64,000 bases of DNA from Azotimanducus sp963663145 (lineage in GTDB: Bacteria; Pseudomonadota; Gammaproteobacteria; Pseudomonadales; Azotimanducaceae): assembly GCA_963663145.1 (NCBI GenBank), contig OY760134.1, positions 1,426,001 to 1,490,000 of the forward strand. Reading direction: 5' to 3'. The notes under the pieces were generated by a model, which had not been told where the DNA came from, made no database searches, and saw only the letters and a program-made list of their open reading frames with translations. Below, one piece after another: positions 52,126 through 61,076 of the stretch. Each line of letters opens with the position of its first letter. Within the stretch, counting starts at the first letter, position 1. The position numbers were made by a program, and so were the translations under genes.

Positions 52126-53499
52126 ATGCGGCCGCCCTCCATCGACGCGCTACTCAATTCGGATGCCTTCGAGACACTAATCGAGCGCTATGGGCGCAAG
52201 GTTGTGCGCAACGCAATTCGCGAATTTCAATCGCATCAACGAGGCCAGCCTGGCAAGCCTAGGCAAAGCCTTGATGCCGAAGGCTATGCACGCAATGTAG
52301 GAGAGCGACTCAATAGGGCCCTCGGCATGCGCGGCGAAGCCGTGTTCAATATGACGGGTGTGCTCCTGCATTCGAACTTGGGGCGCGCACAACTTGATCC
52401 GGAACTGTCAGCGAAAGCGGCTCGAACGGCGTCCGGGACAGTCCTGCTTGAGCTCGATGCGCGCACCGGCAAGAGAGGTGATCGAGAAACAAGCGTCGCT
52501 GCTTCCCTACAAGCGCTGACCAATGCCGAAGCTGCCGCAGTAGTCAACAATAACGCTGCAGCTGTCATGCTCATGCTGGCAGTTTTAAGACAAGGAAGCC
52601 GCAATCAGATCATCGTTTCGCGCGGAGAGCTCGTTGAAATAGGTGGAAGCTTTCGTCTGCCGGACATCATGCGGGCGGCAGGTGTCCGCTTGGTTGAGGT
52701 GGGTACCACCAATGTGACTCGAGCGGATGACTATAAGCTTGCGGTCACTGAGAAAACGGCCGCAATTCTCAAAGTGCATACCAGCAATTACCGCATTGAC
52801 GGCTATTCAAGTGTCGCGACGCCCCAGGAGATCGTGCCAATTGCCGAATCTGCAGGCATCCCCCTGTGCATGGACCTCGGCAGTGGCTGCTTGATTGACA
52901 TGACGCAATTCGGACTTCCGCCCGAACCCCGGGTGTCGGAAGCGCTCCAACAAGGGGCGCAACTGGTGACCTTTAGCGGCGACAAGCTGCTCGGCTCTGT
53001 TCAAGCCGGAATTCTGCTAGGGCAGAAGGACCTTATAGCCCGTGTGAATCGACATCCCATGAAACGTGCCCTGCGCCTCGACAAGCTACGTCTCGTTATG
53101 CTTCAAGAAACCCTTAAGGCTTATCAGGATCCTTCGCTGCTAGCGGCGCAGGTACCACTTATACGTCAGCTTGCTCGCGGCATCCCCGAATTGAGCGATT
53201 TGGCGAATGGTCTCAGTGACGCGCTTGAGCCCCTATTGGATCGCGGATTTACTTGCCAAGTCGTGCCGCATCACTGTGAGATGGGCAGCGGAAGCATGCC
53301 ACGCACGGAAATCCCCTCCGTTGCGGTTGAAATCCAAGGCCCTTCACAAGCCGCTCTCAAGCGACTTGATGTCAGATTGCGCAGCCTTCCCGTTCCCGTC
53401 ATCGGTCGGATTCATGCGCGTAGCCTGTTGCTTGACCTGCGCACCGTTGAAGATCTGGAACCTCTTCTCAGCAATCTACAGTTCTTCAGCGCATCATGA
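52126..53499 (+). CDS. selA: L-seryl-tRNA(Sec) selenium transferase
   Basis: PLP enzyme that converts seryl-tRNA(Sec) to selenocysteyl-tRNA(Sec) with selenophosphate. 457 residues; the PLP lysine is Lys287 in FSGDKLLGSVQAG. The N-terminal tRNA-binding part (MRPPSIDALL), the NMTGVLLHSNLGRA block and VHTSNYRIDGY are typical. The final four bases overlap selB. It is divergent from the dehydrogenase at 52050, and the 75 bases between should contain its promoter. Confidence 0.95.
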   Translation: MRPPSIDALLNSDAFETLIERYGRKVVRNAIREFQSHQRGQPGKPRQSLDAEGYARNVGERLNRALGMRGEAVFNMTGVLLHSNLGRAQLDPELSAKAARTASGTVLLELDARTGKRGDRETSVAASLQALTNAEAAAVVNNNAAAVMLMLAVLRQGSRNQIIVSRGELVEIGGSFRLPDIMRAAGVRLVEVGTTNVTRADDYKLAVTEKTAAILKVHTSNYRIDGYSSVATPQEIVPIAESAGIPLCMDLGSGCLIDMTQFGLPPEPRVSEALQQGAQLVTFSGDKLLGSVQAGILLGQKDLIARVNRHPMKRALRLDKLRLVMLQETLKAYQDPSLLAAQVPLIRQLARGIPELSDLANGLSDALEPLLDRGFTCQVVPHHCEMGSGSMPRTEIPSVAVEIQGPSQAALKRLDVRLRSLPVPVIGRIHARSLLLDLRTVEDLEPLLSNLQFFSAS

Positions 53500-55421
53500 T
53501 CGTCACCCTCGCAGGCCACGTGGATCATGGCAAGACCGCCTTGGTTCGTGCCTTAACCGGGGTTGATACCGATCAACTGGAGATCGAGAAGAAGAGAGGT
53601 CTCACCATAGAACTCGGCTTTGCCTATGGTGAGTTCGAGGGCGAGCGCGTCGGATTCGTGGATGTTCCGGGGCACCACAAGTTCATTCGCAATATGATTG
53701 CAGGTGTCAGTAGCGAGCAATTCGCGCTCTTGGTGGTCGCTGCCGACGAAGGTCCAATGCCGCAGACCTCAGAGCATCTCGATATTCTTGAGACGATTGG
53801 CCTTCGCAGAGGGATTGTGGTGATGACGCGCGCAGACCTTGCCGATGAGGCGCGCAGGATCACATCCATAGACGACACAAAATGCTTGCTTGAGGGGTCG
53901 TTTTTGGAAAGTGCAGAAATTCTCTGGTGCTCGATTCGTTCGCAGGAAGGTCTTGACAAACTCAAACGTAGAATCGCCGCAGCCGCAAGGGACACAAAAG
54001 ACGAAACTAATGCGGGTGTTCGGATGAAGGACCAGTACTTTCGCCTGTGCGTGGACCGAGCGTTTAATCTTACTGGTGCGGGACTCATCGTCACCGGATG
54101 CGTGCATTCGGGGAGTATCCAGGAAGGTGACTCGATTACTTCCAGCCGCATTGATCGCACCGTGCGCGTGCGCTCGATTCGCGTGTTCGACTCCAAAGCC
54201 AGAACCGCAGAGTTTGGCAATCGTGCCGCCCTCAACCTCACTGGAATAGATTTGGCGCAGGTGGTGCGCGGAGATTGGTTTCTTGCTCCCGAGGCCAAGG
54301 GGTCCAGCAACCGAATCAGCATCGAACTTCGTGCTTTGAAGCGCTTGCCCCGCGCCTTGCGTAAGTGGACGAGCATTCACCTGTATCACGGTCCGCAGCA
54401 TCTCACTGGTAGACTGGTACTGATCGATTCTGACCGGCTGGAAGCCGGGCAGTCCTGCCTCGTAGACTGCCTCCTTGATGCGCCGATTCCTGCGAAATGG
54501 GGCGATCGGGTGCTGATCCGGGATGCCGCTTCTGAAATCACCTTGGGAGGTGGACCGGTGATCGATACCTGTATCGCCGAGCGCAGAGGGCACAAGTGGG
54601 CTGAAGGGAGAGCCGATTTGCTATGCGCTCTGAGTCAGCTAAACCCTATTGATTCACTCCAAGCGGCGCTGGCCCTTGAAAACCTGATTTCTCTGCATGA
54701 CTATTGCGGGCTGCGAAATCTGTCAGAGTCCGCAGTATCCGAGCGCCTGTCTTCAGCCAGTATTCGGCGTATCGAAACGGGTTCTCGCACTGATCTGATT
54801 CTCCACGAAAAATATCAACAATATGAGTTTAAGATACTGGAATTCATAGGTAATTGGCATAAGGAAGAACCGGCATCACAAGGACTGAGCATCGATTCCT
54901 TGCACCGGAAATGCCAGCTCCCAAGCACTTTGTTGCACAACTTGGTCGTGGCGCTCGTGAGCGCAAAAAAGATCGCCATTCGATCAGGAAGGCTCCACTT
55001 GCCGAGTTTTCAGGCAACGAGACCAGAAAGCGAGCGATCCCTACTGAATGCCCTTCAAGACGTATCAAATAGGTCGCCAACTCTTGGCGACCTCAGCAAG
55101 TTGCTGGTGATTCATCCGGCTGAGGTGAGAAAAACCGCGAAACGTCTTGAGGCCACAGGAGACATAGTGTTCGTCAATGATCGCAGGTTGCTAGCCTCTC
55201 AAACCTTAGACGATTCGATTAATCTCGCACAAGCGCTTGATGCTGCCGATGGATTCAGCGTGCGTGAGTTTAGAGACAAGAGTGGACACGGACGGAACGC
55301 CTGCATAGACATCCTCGAATACCTCGACCGGAGAGGTATCACCAAGCGCATCGGCGACCGAAGACACATGAATCCGAAGCAGCACCTTGCGGAAAGTCCA
55401 CTGAAACCCAGCATAAGATAG
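53496..55421 (+). CDS. selB: Selenocysteine-specific elongation factor
   Basis: 641-residue EF-Tu paralogue that carries Sec-tRNA to UGA codons next to a SECIS hairpin. GTPase motifs: P-loop GHVDHGKT at residues 7-14, the GLTIELGFA switch, DVPGHHKF and the MTRADLADE block (NKxD equivalent). After the translation domains, the C-terminal 270 residues should form the winged-helix repeats that bind SECIS RNA. Overlaps selA by four bases; selC begins ten bases after its stop. Confidence 0.95.
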   Translation: MIVTLAGHVDHGKTALVRALTGVDTDQLEIEKKRGLTIELGFAYGEFEGERVGFVDVPGHHKFIRNMIAGVSSEQFALLVVAADEGPMPQTSEHLDILETIGLRRGIVVMTRADLADEARRITSIDDTKCLLEGSFLESAEILWCSIRSQEGLDKLKRRIAAAARDTKDETNAGVRMKDQYFRLCVDRAFNLTGAGLIVTGCVHSGSIQEGDSITSSRIDRTVRVRSIRVFDSKARTAEFGNRAALNLTGIDLAQVVRGDWFLAPEAKGSSNRISIELRALKRLPRALRKWTSIHLYHGPQHLTGRLVLIDSDRLEAGQSCLVDCLLDAPIPAKWGDRVLIRDAASEITLGGGPVIDTCIAERRGHKWAEGRADLLCALSQLNPIDSLQAALALENLISLHDYCGLRNLSESAVSERLSSASIRRIETGSRTDLILHEKYQQYEFKILEFIGNWHKEEPASQGLSIDSLHRKCQLPSTLLHNLVVALVSAKKIAIRSGRLHLPSFQATRPESERSLLNALQDVSNRSPTLGDLSKLLVIHPAEVRKTAKRLEATGDIVFVNDRRLLASQTLDDSINLAQALDAADGFSVREFRDKSGHGRNACIDILEYLDRRGITKRIGDRRHMNPKQHLAESPLKPSIR

Positions 55422-55430
55422 ACTGATATC

Positions 55431-55520
55431 GGAAGAGCAACGTCTCCGGTGAGGCGCGCGGCCTTCAAAGCCGTTGAGACGCCATAAGCGTCTGGTGGGT
55501 TCGACTCCCGCCTCTTCCGC
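55431..55520 (+). tRNA. selC: tRNA-Sec (anticodon UCA)
   Basis: 90 nt. The acceptor GGAAGAG pairs with CTCTTCC, with discriminator G at 55520. The D arm (GTCTCCGGTGAGGC) is the extended type of tRNA-Sec; the anticodon arm GGCCTTCAAAGCC has UCA. The long variable arm (GAGACGCCATAAGCGTCT) and T loop GTTCGACTC match E. coli selC. The next bases are CCG rather than CCA, so the CCA end is probably added by nucleotidyltransferase. Ten bases after selB, likely co-transcribed. Confidence 0.93.
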
Positions 55521-55621
55521 CGTGGCCGCCTCGCCCCGCTAAGAACTTCAACCGACTATCGCGACAATCAGAGCGTCATATGCGAGAGTGCGTCCAGACA
55601 GGCACGGCCTGACCGAAATCC

Positions 55622-56458
55622 CTACAAGATGAAGTAATCCCCAGTCGCTCGAACGGTAATGTCGCCGAGGGAAACTCCTCTGGGCTGGTTGATGGCATGA
55701 ATCACCGCTTCGGCGATGAACGACGGATCCAATGAACTGTATTGACTATTGTTGGGGTCAAGCTCTCCTTCTCGCACGCTGCCGGTCGTCATACGCCCAC
55801 CGAATTCCATAAGCTCGCTGCCATTGTGGCCCGCAATAGGGACTGCTGCCTGCGGGTTCAGAATACCCGCCATGAGTCCGGTGGAAGTGACGCCGGTTGG
55901 GCGCACAATCGTCACCTTGATTTTGCCGCGTGCCTCAACACGCAGGGATTCGGACAGGAAATTCACCGCACTCTTCGTCGCCTGATAAACGGCTGCGCCT
56001 GCGACCGGGTGGTTGCTGTAAATCGATGAGATATTGATCACTTGACCGTACCCTTGGGCCATCATTTGGTCAAAAGTGGCGACGATGCCGTTCAAGACAC
56101 CCTTAATATTGATATCGATGCAACGGTGCCACTTGTCGATCGCGGCTTCGTGATCTGAATAGAATGCCAAAGGCATGACACCGGCGTTATTGATTATCAC
56201 GTCGATCTGCCCGAAAGCTTCCAGCGCATGAGCGACCAGCCCTTTCATGTCCTCAATCTTGACAACATCCACCGCACGACCAACTGCTTGATGACCTACA
56301 TCAGTTATTTCCCTCATGGTTTCATGCAGGCCATCTTCATTGATGTCGGCGCAGACCAACTTGGCGCCCAATGCGGCGGCCTTGGTTGCTATCAGCTTTC
56401 CAAAACCACTGGCTGCGCCCGTGACAAGGATGACTTTGTCTTCAATATGGTTGGTCAT
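55622..56458 (-). CDS. Short-chain dehydrogenase/reductase (SDR)
   Basis: 278 residues. NAD(P) loop TGAASGFGKLIA, Asp in CADIN (NAD preference), NNAG, catalytic Ser in NISSIYSN and the Tyr-Lys pair in YQATKSAV: a complete classical SDR. Later blocks (RPTGVTSTG) are consistent. The C-terminus lacks the VDGG end of many SDRs and ends ATGDYFIL. Substrate unknown. Convergent with selC 101 bases away, where no terminator is obvious. Confidence 0.88.
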   Translation of the reverse strand: MTNHIEDKVILVTGAASGFGKLIATKAAALGAKLVCADINEDGLHETMREITDVGHQAVGRAVDVVKIEDMKGLVAHALEAFGQIDVIINNAGVMPLAFYSDHEAAIDKWHRCIDINIKGVLNGIVATFDQMMAQGYGQVINISSIYSNHPVAGAAVYQATKSAVNFLSESLRVEARGKIKVTIVRPTGVTSTGLMAGILNPQAAVPIAGHNGSELMEFGGRMTTGSVREGELDPNNSQYSSLDPSFIAEAVIHAINQPRGVSLGDITVRATGDYFIL

Positions 56459-56762
56459 GTGTTCTCTGCCACTGTTTTTACGTGAATTGGAATTGATGCC
56501 CCGTAACGACCGGCGAGCCGTATGTCACGATATTTCCAATAATACAGATGCTCAACAAGGCGGCGGCATACCCACACCGATAACTGCGGGAAGTTTTCCA
56601 CACTGTTTCATTCGCAATTTGGATTTGCCCAATGTGATTTGCTCGATATGATTCGTCCAATATAGGGGATTGGCCGAATTTCGGCTTCACGTCGGCTTGA
56701 CAATCATCTGTCTAGGCTCATCATTGATGGTGACCCTTCCCACACAGCGACCAAGCTAAGGC
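56459..56762. other. 304-bp intergenic region between divergent genes
   Basis: This stretch should hold the promoters of the SDR (leftward) and the DUF2878 gene (rightward). It is relatively AT-rich and includes short open frames without family resemblance. I see no repeat, RNA gene or riboswitch that I can support. Confidence 0.4.
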
Positions 56763-57320
56763 ATGAACCAGATGATGCACACAGGACTCACTCGTAACCT
56801 CGCCAACTTTTTGGCTTTTCAGGCAACCTGGTGGGCCTGCGCCTTTGGTGCAGCCGCCGGGCAATCTTGGCTCGGCCCAGTCGTAGCCTGTGTGTGGCTG
56901 TCACTGCATTTTGCGACACTTGAAGAGCAGCCTCCCGCCAATCGGGCGCGCTGGGTGGAATTCCGTCTTCTTCTCGCCGCCGCAGTGATCGGATACCTGC
57001 TCGATAGTCTCATGGTGTTCGCTGGAATCCTCTCGTTTCCACCCCAAGCCGGCCCGGCCTTGCCCATCACACTATGGATGGTTGTGCTCTGGACAGCCTT
57101 TGCGGCGACGCTGCGCCACAGCTTGAACTGGGTCAGGCAGCGCTACATACTCGGCATGCTGGCGGGCGCGATCTTCGGCCCGCTGGCATACCGAGCAGGA
57201 GACCTGATCGGCGCAATCACACTCGCACCCGGTGCGTTCGGCTTGCTCGCCGTCGGAATCGAGTGGCTCATCGCGGCGCCGCTACTCCTATGGCTACGCG
57301 AACGTATTGAACTCAGATGA
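56763..57320 (+). CDS. DUF2878 family membrane protein
   Basis: 185 residues with about five transmembrane segments (for example FLAFQATWWACAFGAAAG, LLLAAAVIGYLLDSLMVFAG, LWMVVLWTAFAATL, FGLLAVGIEWLIAAPLLLWL). The opening NFLAFQATWWACAFGAA...WLGP and the GYLLDSLMVFAGILSF block match the DUF2878 family of gammaproteobacteria. Function unknown. ATG at 56763; it converges with the small multidrug-resistance gene 22 bases away. Confidence 0.75.
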   Translation: MNQMMHTGLTRNLANFLAFQATWWACAFGAAAGQSWLGPVVACVWLSLHFATLEEQPPANRARWVEFRLLLAAAVIGYLLDSLMVFAGILSFPPQAGPALPITLWMVVLWTAFAATLRHSLNWVRQRYILGMLAGAIFGPLAYRAGDLIGAITLAPGAFGLLAVGIEWLIAAPLLLWLRERIELR

Positions 57321-57342
57321 ACAAGCGGGGCGTGTTCCTGAC

Positions 57343-57672
57343 TCACGCATGTGGTGCTGTGGTGAGTCTGAGGCCCACGGCTCCGATCAGAATCATGGTG
57401 GCAAATAGTAGCTGCACCATGGCGAGGCGCTCGCTGAAGACGAGCAGGCCGATCAGCGCCGCCGCAACTATCCCGACACCAGACCAAATAGCATAAACGA
57501 CGCCGAGGGGCAGGTATTTAAGGGCAGGTGCCATTACCCAGAAGCAAGCAGAGTAGCAAATGATCGCCAACCACCCCCAATACCACTTTTCAAATCCATC
57601 CGACAGTTTGAGCAAGAAGGTACCAGCTACCTCAAGGCAGATGGCGAAGGCAAGGAATATCCAAGGGTTCAT
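57343..57672 (-). CDS. Small multidrug resistance (SMR) family transporter
   Basis: 109 residues, four transmembrane helices. The conserved glutamate of SMR proteins is at residue 14 in FAICLEVAGTFLLKLSDGF, and the ALKYLPLGVVYAIWSGVGIVA block is typical. Members export quaternary ammonium compounds (EmrE), guanidinium (SugE/Gdx) or polyamines. The KLSDGF motif favours the EmrE/QacC branch, and guanidinium motifs were not seen. No guanidine riboswitch is visible upstream. Confidence 0.85.
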   Translation of the reverse strand: MNPWIFLAFAICLEVAGTFLLKLSDGFEKWYWGWLAIICYSACFWVMAPALKYLPLGVVYAIWSGVGIVAAALIGLLVFSERLAMVQLLFATMILIGAVGLRLTTAPHA

Positions 57673-57772
57673 GCTCGTGGGCTTCCATAAAAACCGCCGG
57701 AGTTTAGCCTACTGCTGCTAACATTACCCACAAAAAACCTTCGACCAACAACCCCTCTTCAGGAGTCCGCGC

Positions 57773-58366
57773 ATGATTCAGCCTCGAGGTTCGGCGATCG
57801 CCCTGCTGGTACTGGTGGCCTTGGCCTGCCGCCTAATCCCCTACACACTGCACCAAATGGGAATACCAATCGACACGGAAGTGGCCGTCTACCCGTGGAA
57901 CTTCTCGCCGATTCTGCCCTTTTGCCTCTATGCCGCCGCAAGCTTTGCCTCTCGTATCACCGCTTTTCTCGCTCCGGTCGGCATCTACCTTGCGGGAGAC
58001 TTGGGGATCTGGCTGTTGACCGGCCGGGTGGATTGGGCACTCTATGCCGGTCAGCCAGCGCTCTATCTTTCGCTGCTGTTGGTCGTGGCTTCAGGACTTC
58101 TGCTGCGCAGCGAGCGCTCTTGGTCCAGAATTGCCGCCGCAGGATTTGGCTCGGCCGTCATCTTTTACTTAGTGTCTAATTTTGGGGTCTGGGCCTTCGG
58201 CGGCGGACGAGCCTATGCGCTCAATTTCACCGGCTTGATCGATTGTTACCTCAAGGCCATTCCCTTCTTTCGCAACACGCTCATCAGCATGTTGGTTTTC
58301 CTGCCCTTGCTGTTTAGCCCCATCGCGCTACGCGCGCGCAAAATGCCCATCGCAAGCATCGCCTGA
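57773..58366 (+). CDS. DUF6580-like membrane protein
   Basis: 197 residues with five or six transmembrane segments. The YPWNFSPILPFCLYAAASF motif and LAPVGIYLAGDLGIWLLTG resemble DUF6580 proteins (also annotated as ECF-transporter S-component-like): a P-x-N-F-[ST]-P-[IV] block near the first helix and a conserved Asp in the second. Function not established. ATG at 57773, stop 27 bases before the SelD end on the opposite strand. Confidence 0.65.
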   Translation: MIQPRGSAIALLVLVALACRLIPYTLHQMGIPIDTEVAVYPWNFSPILPFCLYAAASFASRITAFLAPVGIYLAGDLGIWLLTGRVDWALYAGQPALYLSLLLVVASGLLLRSERSWSRIAAAGFGSAVIFYLVSNFGVWAFGGGRAYALNFTGLIDCYLKAIPFFRNTLISMLVFLPLLFSPIALRARKMPIASIA

Positions 58367-58393
58367 CATAGGCCCTATTGGCGACGCGATGTC

Positions 58394-60610
58394 TCAGACT
58401 GCGTTCGCTTCCAGCACCCGCATTAGCTCCGGCAAGCCGTTCTTCACGACCCTTCCAACAACCGCAGCCTGAGAATATCCCGCCTCGCGAAGCGCGTCGA
58501 GCAAGGGAGCGGTATTTCTCTCACTCACGCCGACCAGCAACCCGCCCGAGGTCTGCGGATCCATGAGCAAAGCAAGTTTCGCGTTCGACTGGTGCAGGCC
58601 AACAAGTTCAACATCTTCCAAGACTGCCGCGTTGCCGGACTGCAGGCTGCTTTCGATGCCGAATTCAACCAATTCGGTTGCGCCATCCAACATCGGCACC
58701 TCTTCGAGCCAAACCTCCGCAGCGAGCTTCGAGGCGCGAAGCATCTCCGATAGGTGTCCCAAGAGTCCGAAACCGGTCACATCGGTACAGCTCACGCAAC
58801 CGAATTCTCGCAACAGCTTGACTGCCGGGCCATTGGATTGGTCCATCACCCGCAAAGCCGACTGGAGCCAGCGCCCGCGCGTTTCAAGCCGCATCTCACC
58901 CGCGAGGATGACTCCGATACCCAAGGGTTTGGTGAGAATCAAGTGATCCCCAGAAATAAACCCGGATTTGCTCAGCGGCTTTTCCGTGAGTTCTCCAAAC
59001 AAGGTGCAGCCAAGTTGCGTGGTGTCGCTCTCAGTCGAATGACCACCGGCCAAGGACACGCCTTCTTCCTTGAACACGTCATTGGCACCCTTGAGCATCA
59101 GATAGGCTTCCTCCTCCATGAGCGCAGGCGCCATCAACTGCACGCTGAGATTGACGAGCGCATATCTCGGAATCGCACCCATGGCGAAGAGGTCGCTCAT
59201 CCCATGGTGCGCGGAGATACGCCCAAAACGATAGCTATCGCTGATCATCTGCGGAAAATGATCGGTTGATATCGCGAGCGCGTTTGCATTGAGCTTTATC
59301 AGCGCCGCGTCCTCGCCTATGCCTTGAAGCAATTCATCTTGATCTAAGATATCGAGTCGCTTAAGTACCCGATTCAGTAGTCTCGCCGGCAACTTCGATC
59401 CGCACCCGGCACAGCGCATGCGTATGTCCGCGAGTTCGGCGTCGCTACCTTCTGACGTCATGGGCCGTGGCGCAAACTTCGTCATGAACCGATGATCAAT
59501 CCACTGCTTGAATCGAAATACCGGCTTCCCGGCAGCGAAAAAACTTCCTCTCGAAGCCACTGCGGAACCTTGATAGTTCCCGATGATGGCCAAGGCGCCT
59601 GATTGCGCCTTGTAAGGTGTGAGCGCACGACCATCGCAAAATCGCAACAGATTCTCGGCGAGTTTTGGCCCAGCTCTGACGGCATAGACACCCGACTTAG
59701 GTCTCGTCTGCCCAACACAATCCGCGACATCTCCGGAAGCAAACACGTTCGCGTGACTCGTTGATTGAAGGAATCTATTCACGCTGACGAAGCCGCGTGA
59801 ATCGAGATCAAGCCCACTATCTAGTATGAAGGAAGGCGCCGAAACGCCAGTGGTCCACATGATGTGGTGGGCCTCAATGCGCGTACCTTGAAGGTTGAAA
59901 ATACCCTTGGACCCTGCTTTTTCAACTTGAAATCCATTCAAGATGCTAATGCCCGCCTCTCTGAGTCTCCGCTCGGCCCAACGTTTCACGAGAGGATTGT
60001 GTCCCGGCAATATGCTCGCATCCTGTTCTATCAAATGAAGTTCCAGCAGCTTACGATCACTTCCCGCGAAAGCTGTGGAGACTGCAAAAGCAAGTTCCAC
60101 TCCTCCCGCACCCCCGCCCACCACCACGAGGGAGCGCTTGTCTGCGCGCGCGATCGATTCACTGACATCCGCTCGAATGTCGCGCCATGCATCTAAGAAT
60201 TTGCCGATTGGCTTGACCGGAGTGACCGTACCGCTCAATTCGACACCTTCAAAGCCCGGCGAAGCACCTGAATTTATTGATAAGACATCGTAGGAAAGTG
60301 GCGGATGATATTTTCCTTTCACATGCTGGCCCGCAAGATCAATCTGCTGTACTTCATCCACTATGAGTCGCACGTTCGCAGCTCGACAGAGCTTCGCGAG
60401 GTCAATATGCATCTCATCATAGCTGTACAAGCCCGCCACATGACCCGGCAACATGCCTGAGTAAGGCGTATGCACCTCGCGTGTCACGAGAGAAATCTGA
60501 AGGCGCGCGCCGTCGGCCGGCCGCATCATGAATCGTCTTAGCACCTGGACATGACTATGGCCGCCGCCGACGAGCACCAAGTGAATATACGGGAGTGTCG
60601 GAACCTTCAT
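58394..60610 (-). CDS. selD: Fusion of a FAD/NAD(P)H oxidoreductase with selenide, water dikinase SelD
   Basis: 738 residues. The first 390 are a type II NADH-dehydrogenase-like flavoprotein (LVLVGGGHSHVQVL, then VVVGGGAGGVELAFA and FASGDVADC). From about residue 398 comes SelD, which makes selenophosphate from selenide and ATP. Its catalytic Cys403 and Lys406 lie in MRCAGCGSKL, where the usual second Cys is Ser405; there is no selenocysteine codon. GIGEDAALI, STDHFPQMI, GGHSTESD and DVTGFGLLGHL follow. Such fusions are known in cyanobacteria and proteobacteria; the flavoprotein might supply reduced selenium. It lies 3 kb from selABC, on the opposite strand. Confidence 0.92.
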   Translation of the reverse strand: MKVPTLPYIHLVLVGGGHSHVQVLRRFMMRPADGARLQISLVTREVHTPYSGMLPGHVAGLYSYDEMHIDLAKLCRAANVRLIVDEVQQIDLAGQHVKGKYHPPLSYDVLSINSGASPGFEGVELSGTVTPVKPIGKFLDAWRDIRADVSESIARADKRSLVVVGGGAGGVELAFAVSTAFAGSDRKLLELHLIEQDASILPGHNPLVKRWAERRLREAGISILNGFQVEKAGSKGIFNLQGTRIEAHHIMWTTGVSAPSFILDSGLDLDSRGFVSVNRFLQSTSHANVFASGDVADCVGQTRPKSGVYAVRAGPKLAENLLRFCDGRALTPYKAQSGALAIIGNYQGSAVASRGSFFAAGKPVFRFKQWIDHRFMTKFAPRPMTSEGSDAELADIRMRCAGCGSKLPARLLNRVLKRLDILDQDELLQGIGEDAALIKLNANALAISTDHFPQMISDSYRFGRISAHHGMSDLFAMGAIPRYALVNLSVQLMAPALMEEEAYLMLKGANDVFKEEGVSLAGGHSTESDTTQLGCTLFGELTEKPLSKSGFISGDHLILTKPLGIGVILAGEMRLETRGRWLQSALRVMDQSNGPAVKLLREFGCVSCTDVTGFGLLGHLSEMLRASKLAAEVWLEEVPMLDGATELVEFGIESSLQSGNAAVLEDVELVGLHQSNAKLALLMDPQTSGGLLVGVSERNTAPLLDALREAGYSQAAVVGRVVKNGLPELMRVLEANAV

Positions 60611-60659
60611 CCGGAGTTCGCTGCAAGGAATCTCCAGAGAATGTACCCGACTCCGATGG

Positions 60660-60881
60660 CTAATAGTCGTCTATGTCACACTCAATCGAGTCCAAATCGC
60701 GAGCAATGCGCTTCTGTTCGCGCCGCGCTTCAATGGCATGGCGAATCGCCAGCCGATTGGAAGTTCCGTTTCGGACCACTATTTCGCGGCGTGAGCCCAG
60801 CGAAACCTCGTCTTCTTCGGACTCGCCGCTCGCGTAGCCATCATCAATTTCAAACACATCTTCAAGTTCCGGCATTTGCAC
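60660..60881 (-). CDS. PA3496-family small protein
   Basis: 73 residues, acidic N-terminus (ELEDVFEIDDGYASGESEEDE) and a C-terminal helix with RHAIEARREQKRIARDLD. The R-x-x-I-E-x-x-x-E-x-[KR]-[KR] pattern matches the short Pseudomonas PA3496-like family, sometimes labelled putative envelope integrity protein. No signal peptide is apparent. 49 bases upstream of SelD on the same strand. Confidence 0.6.
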   Translation of the reverse strand: MQMPELEDVFEIDDGYASGESEEDEVSLGSRREIVVRNGTSNRLAIRHAIEARREQKRIARDLDSIECDIDDY

Positions 60882-61076
60882 CTCCCAGAATTGAATGTGA
60901 ATTGATTTGAAGTCACGTCCTTAAGCTCAGAGGACTTAATGCGCACTTTGCGAATCTGAACCGGGGGCAGTCAATACGCAAAGTTGAAGCATTTTCAACC
61001 GGTAACTGGTGTGTTCGCGGAATAATTCTCTGTAACCACAGCATAGAATGCATTCATCACGGCAAGGAGGCGCCTC

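Noticed and set aside
53769..54593. Open frame of about 274 codons antisense to selB
   Set aside because: Shadow of the selB coding bias, no recognisable motif.
52126..60610. Search for selenoprotein genes with an in-frame TGA near the sel genes
   Set aside because: No frame was seen that continues conserved protein through a TGA; all nearby enzymes end normally.
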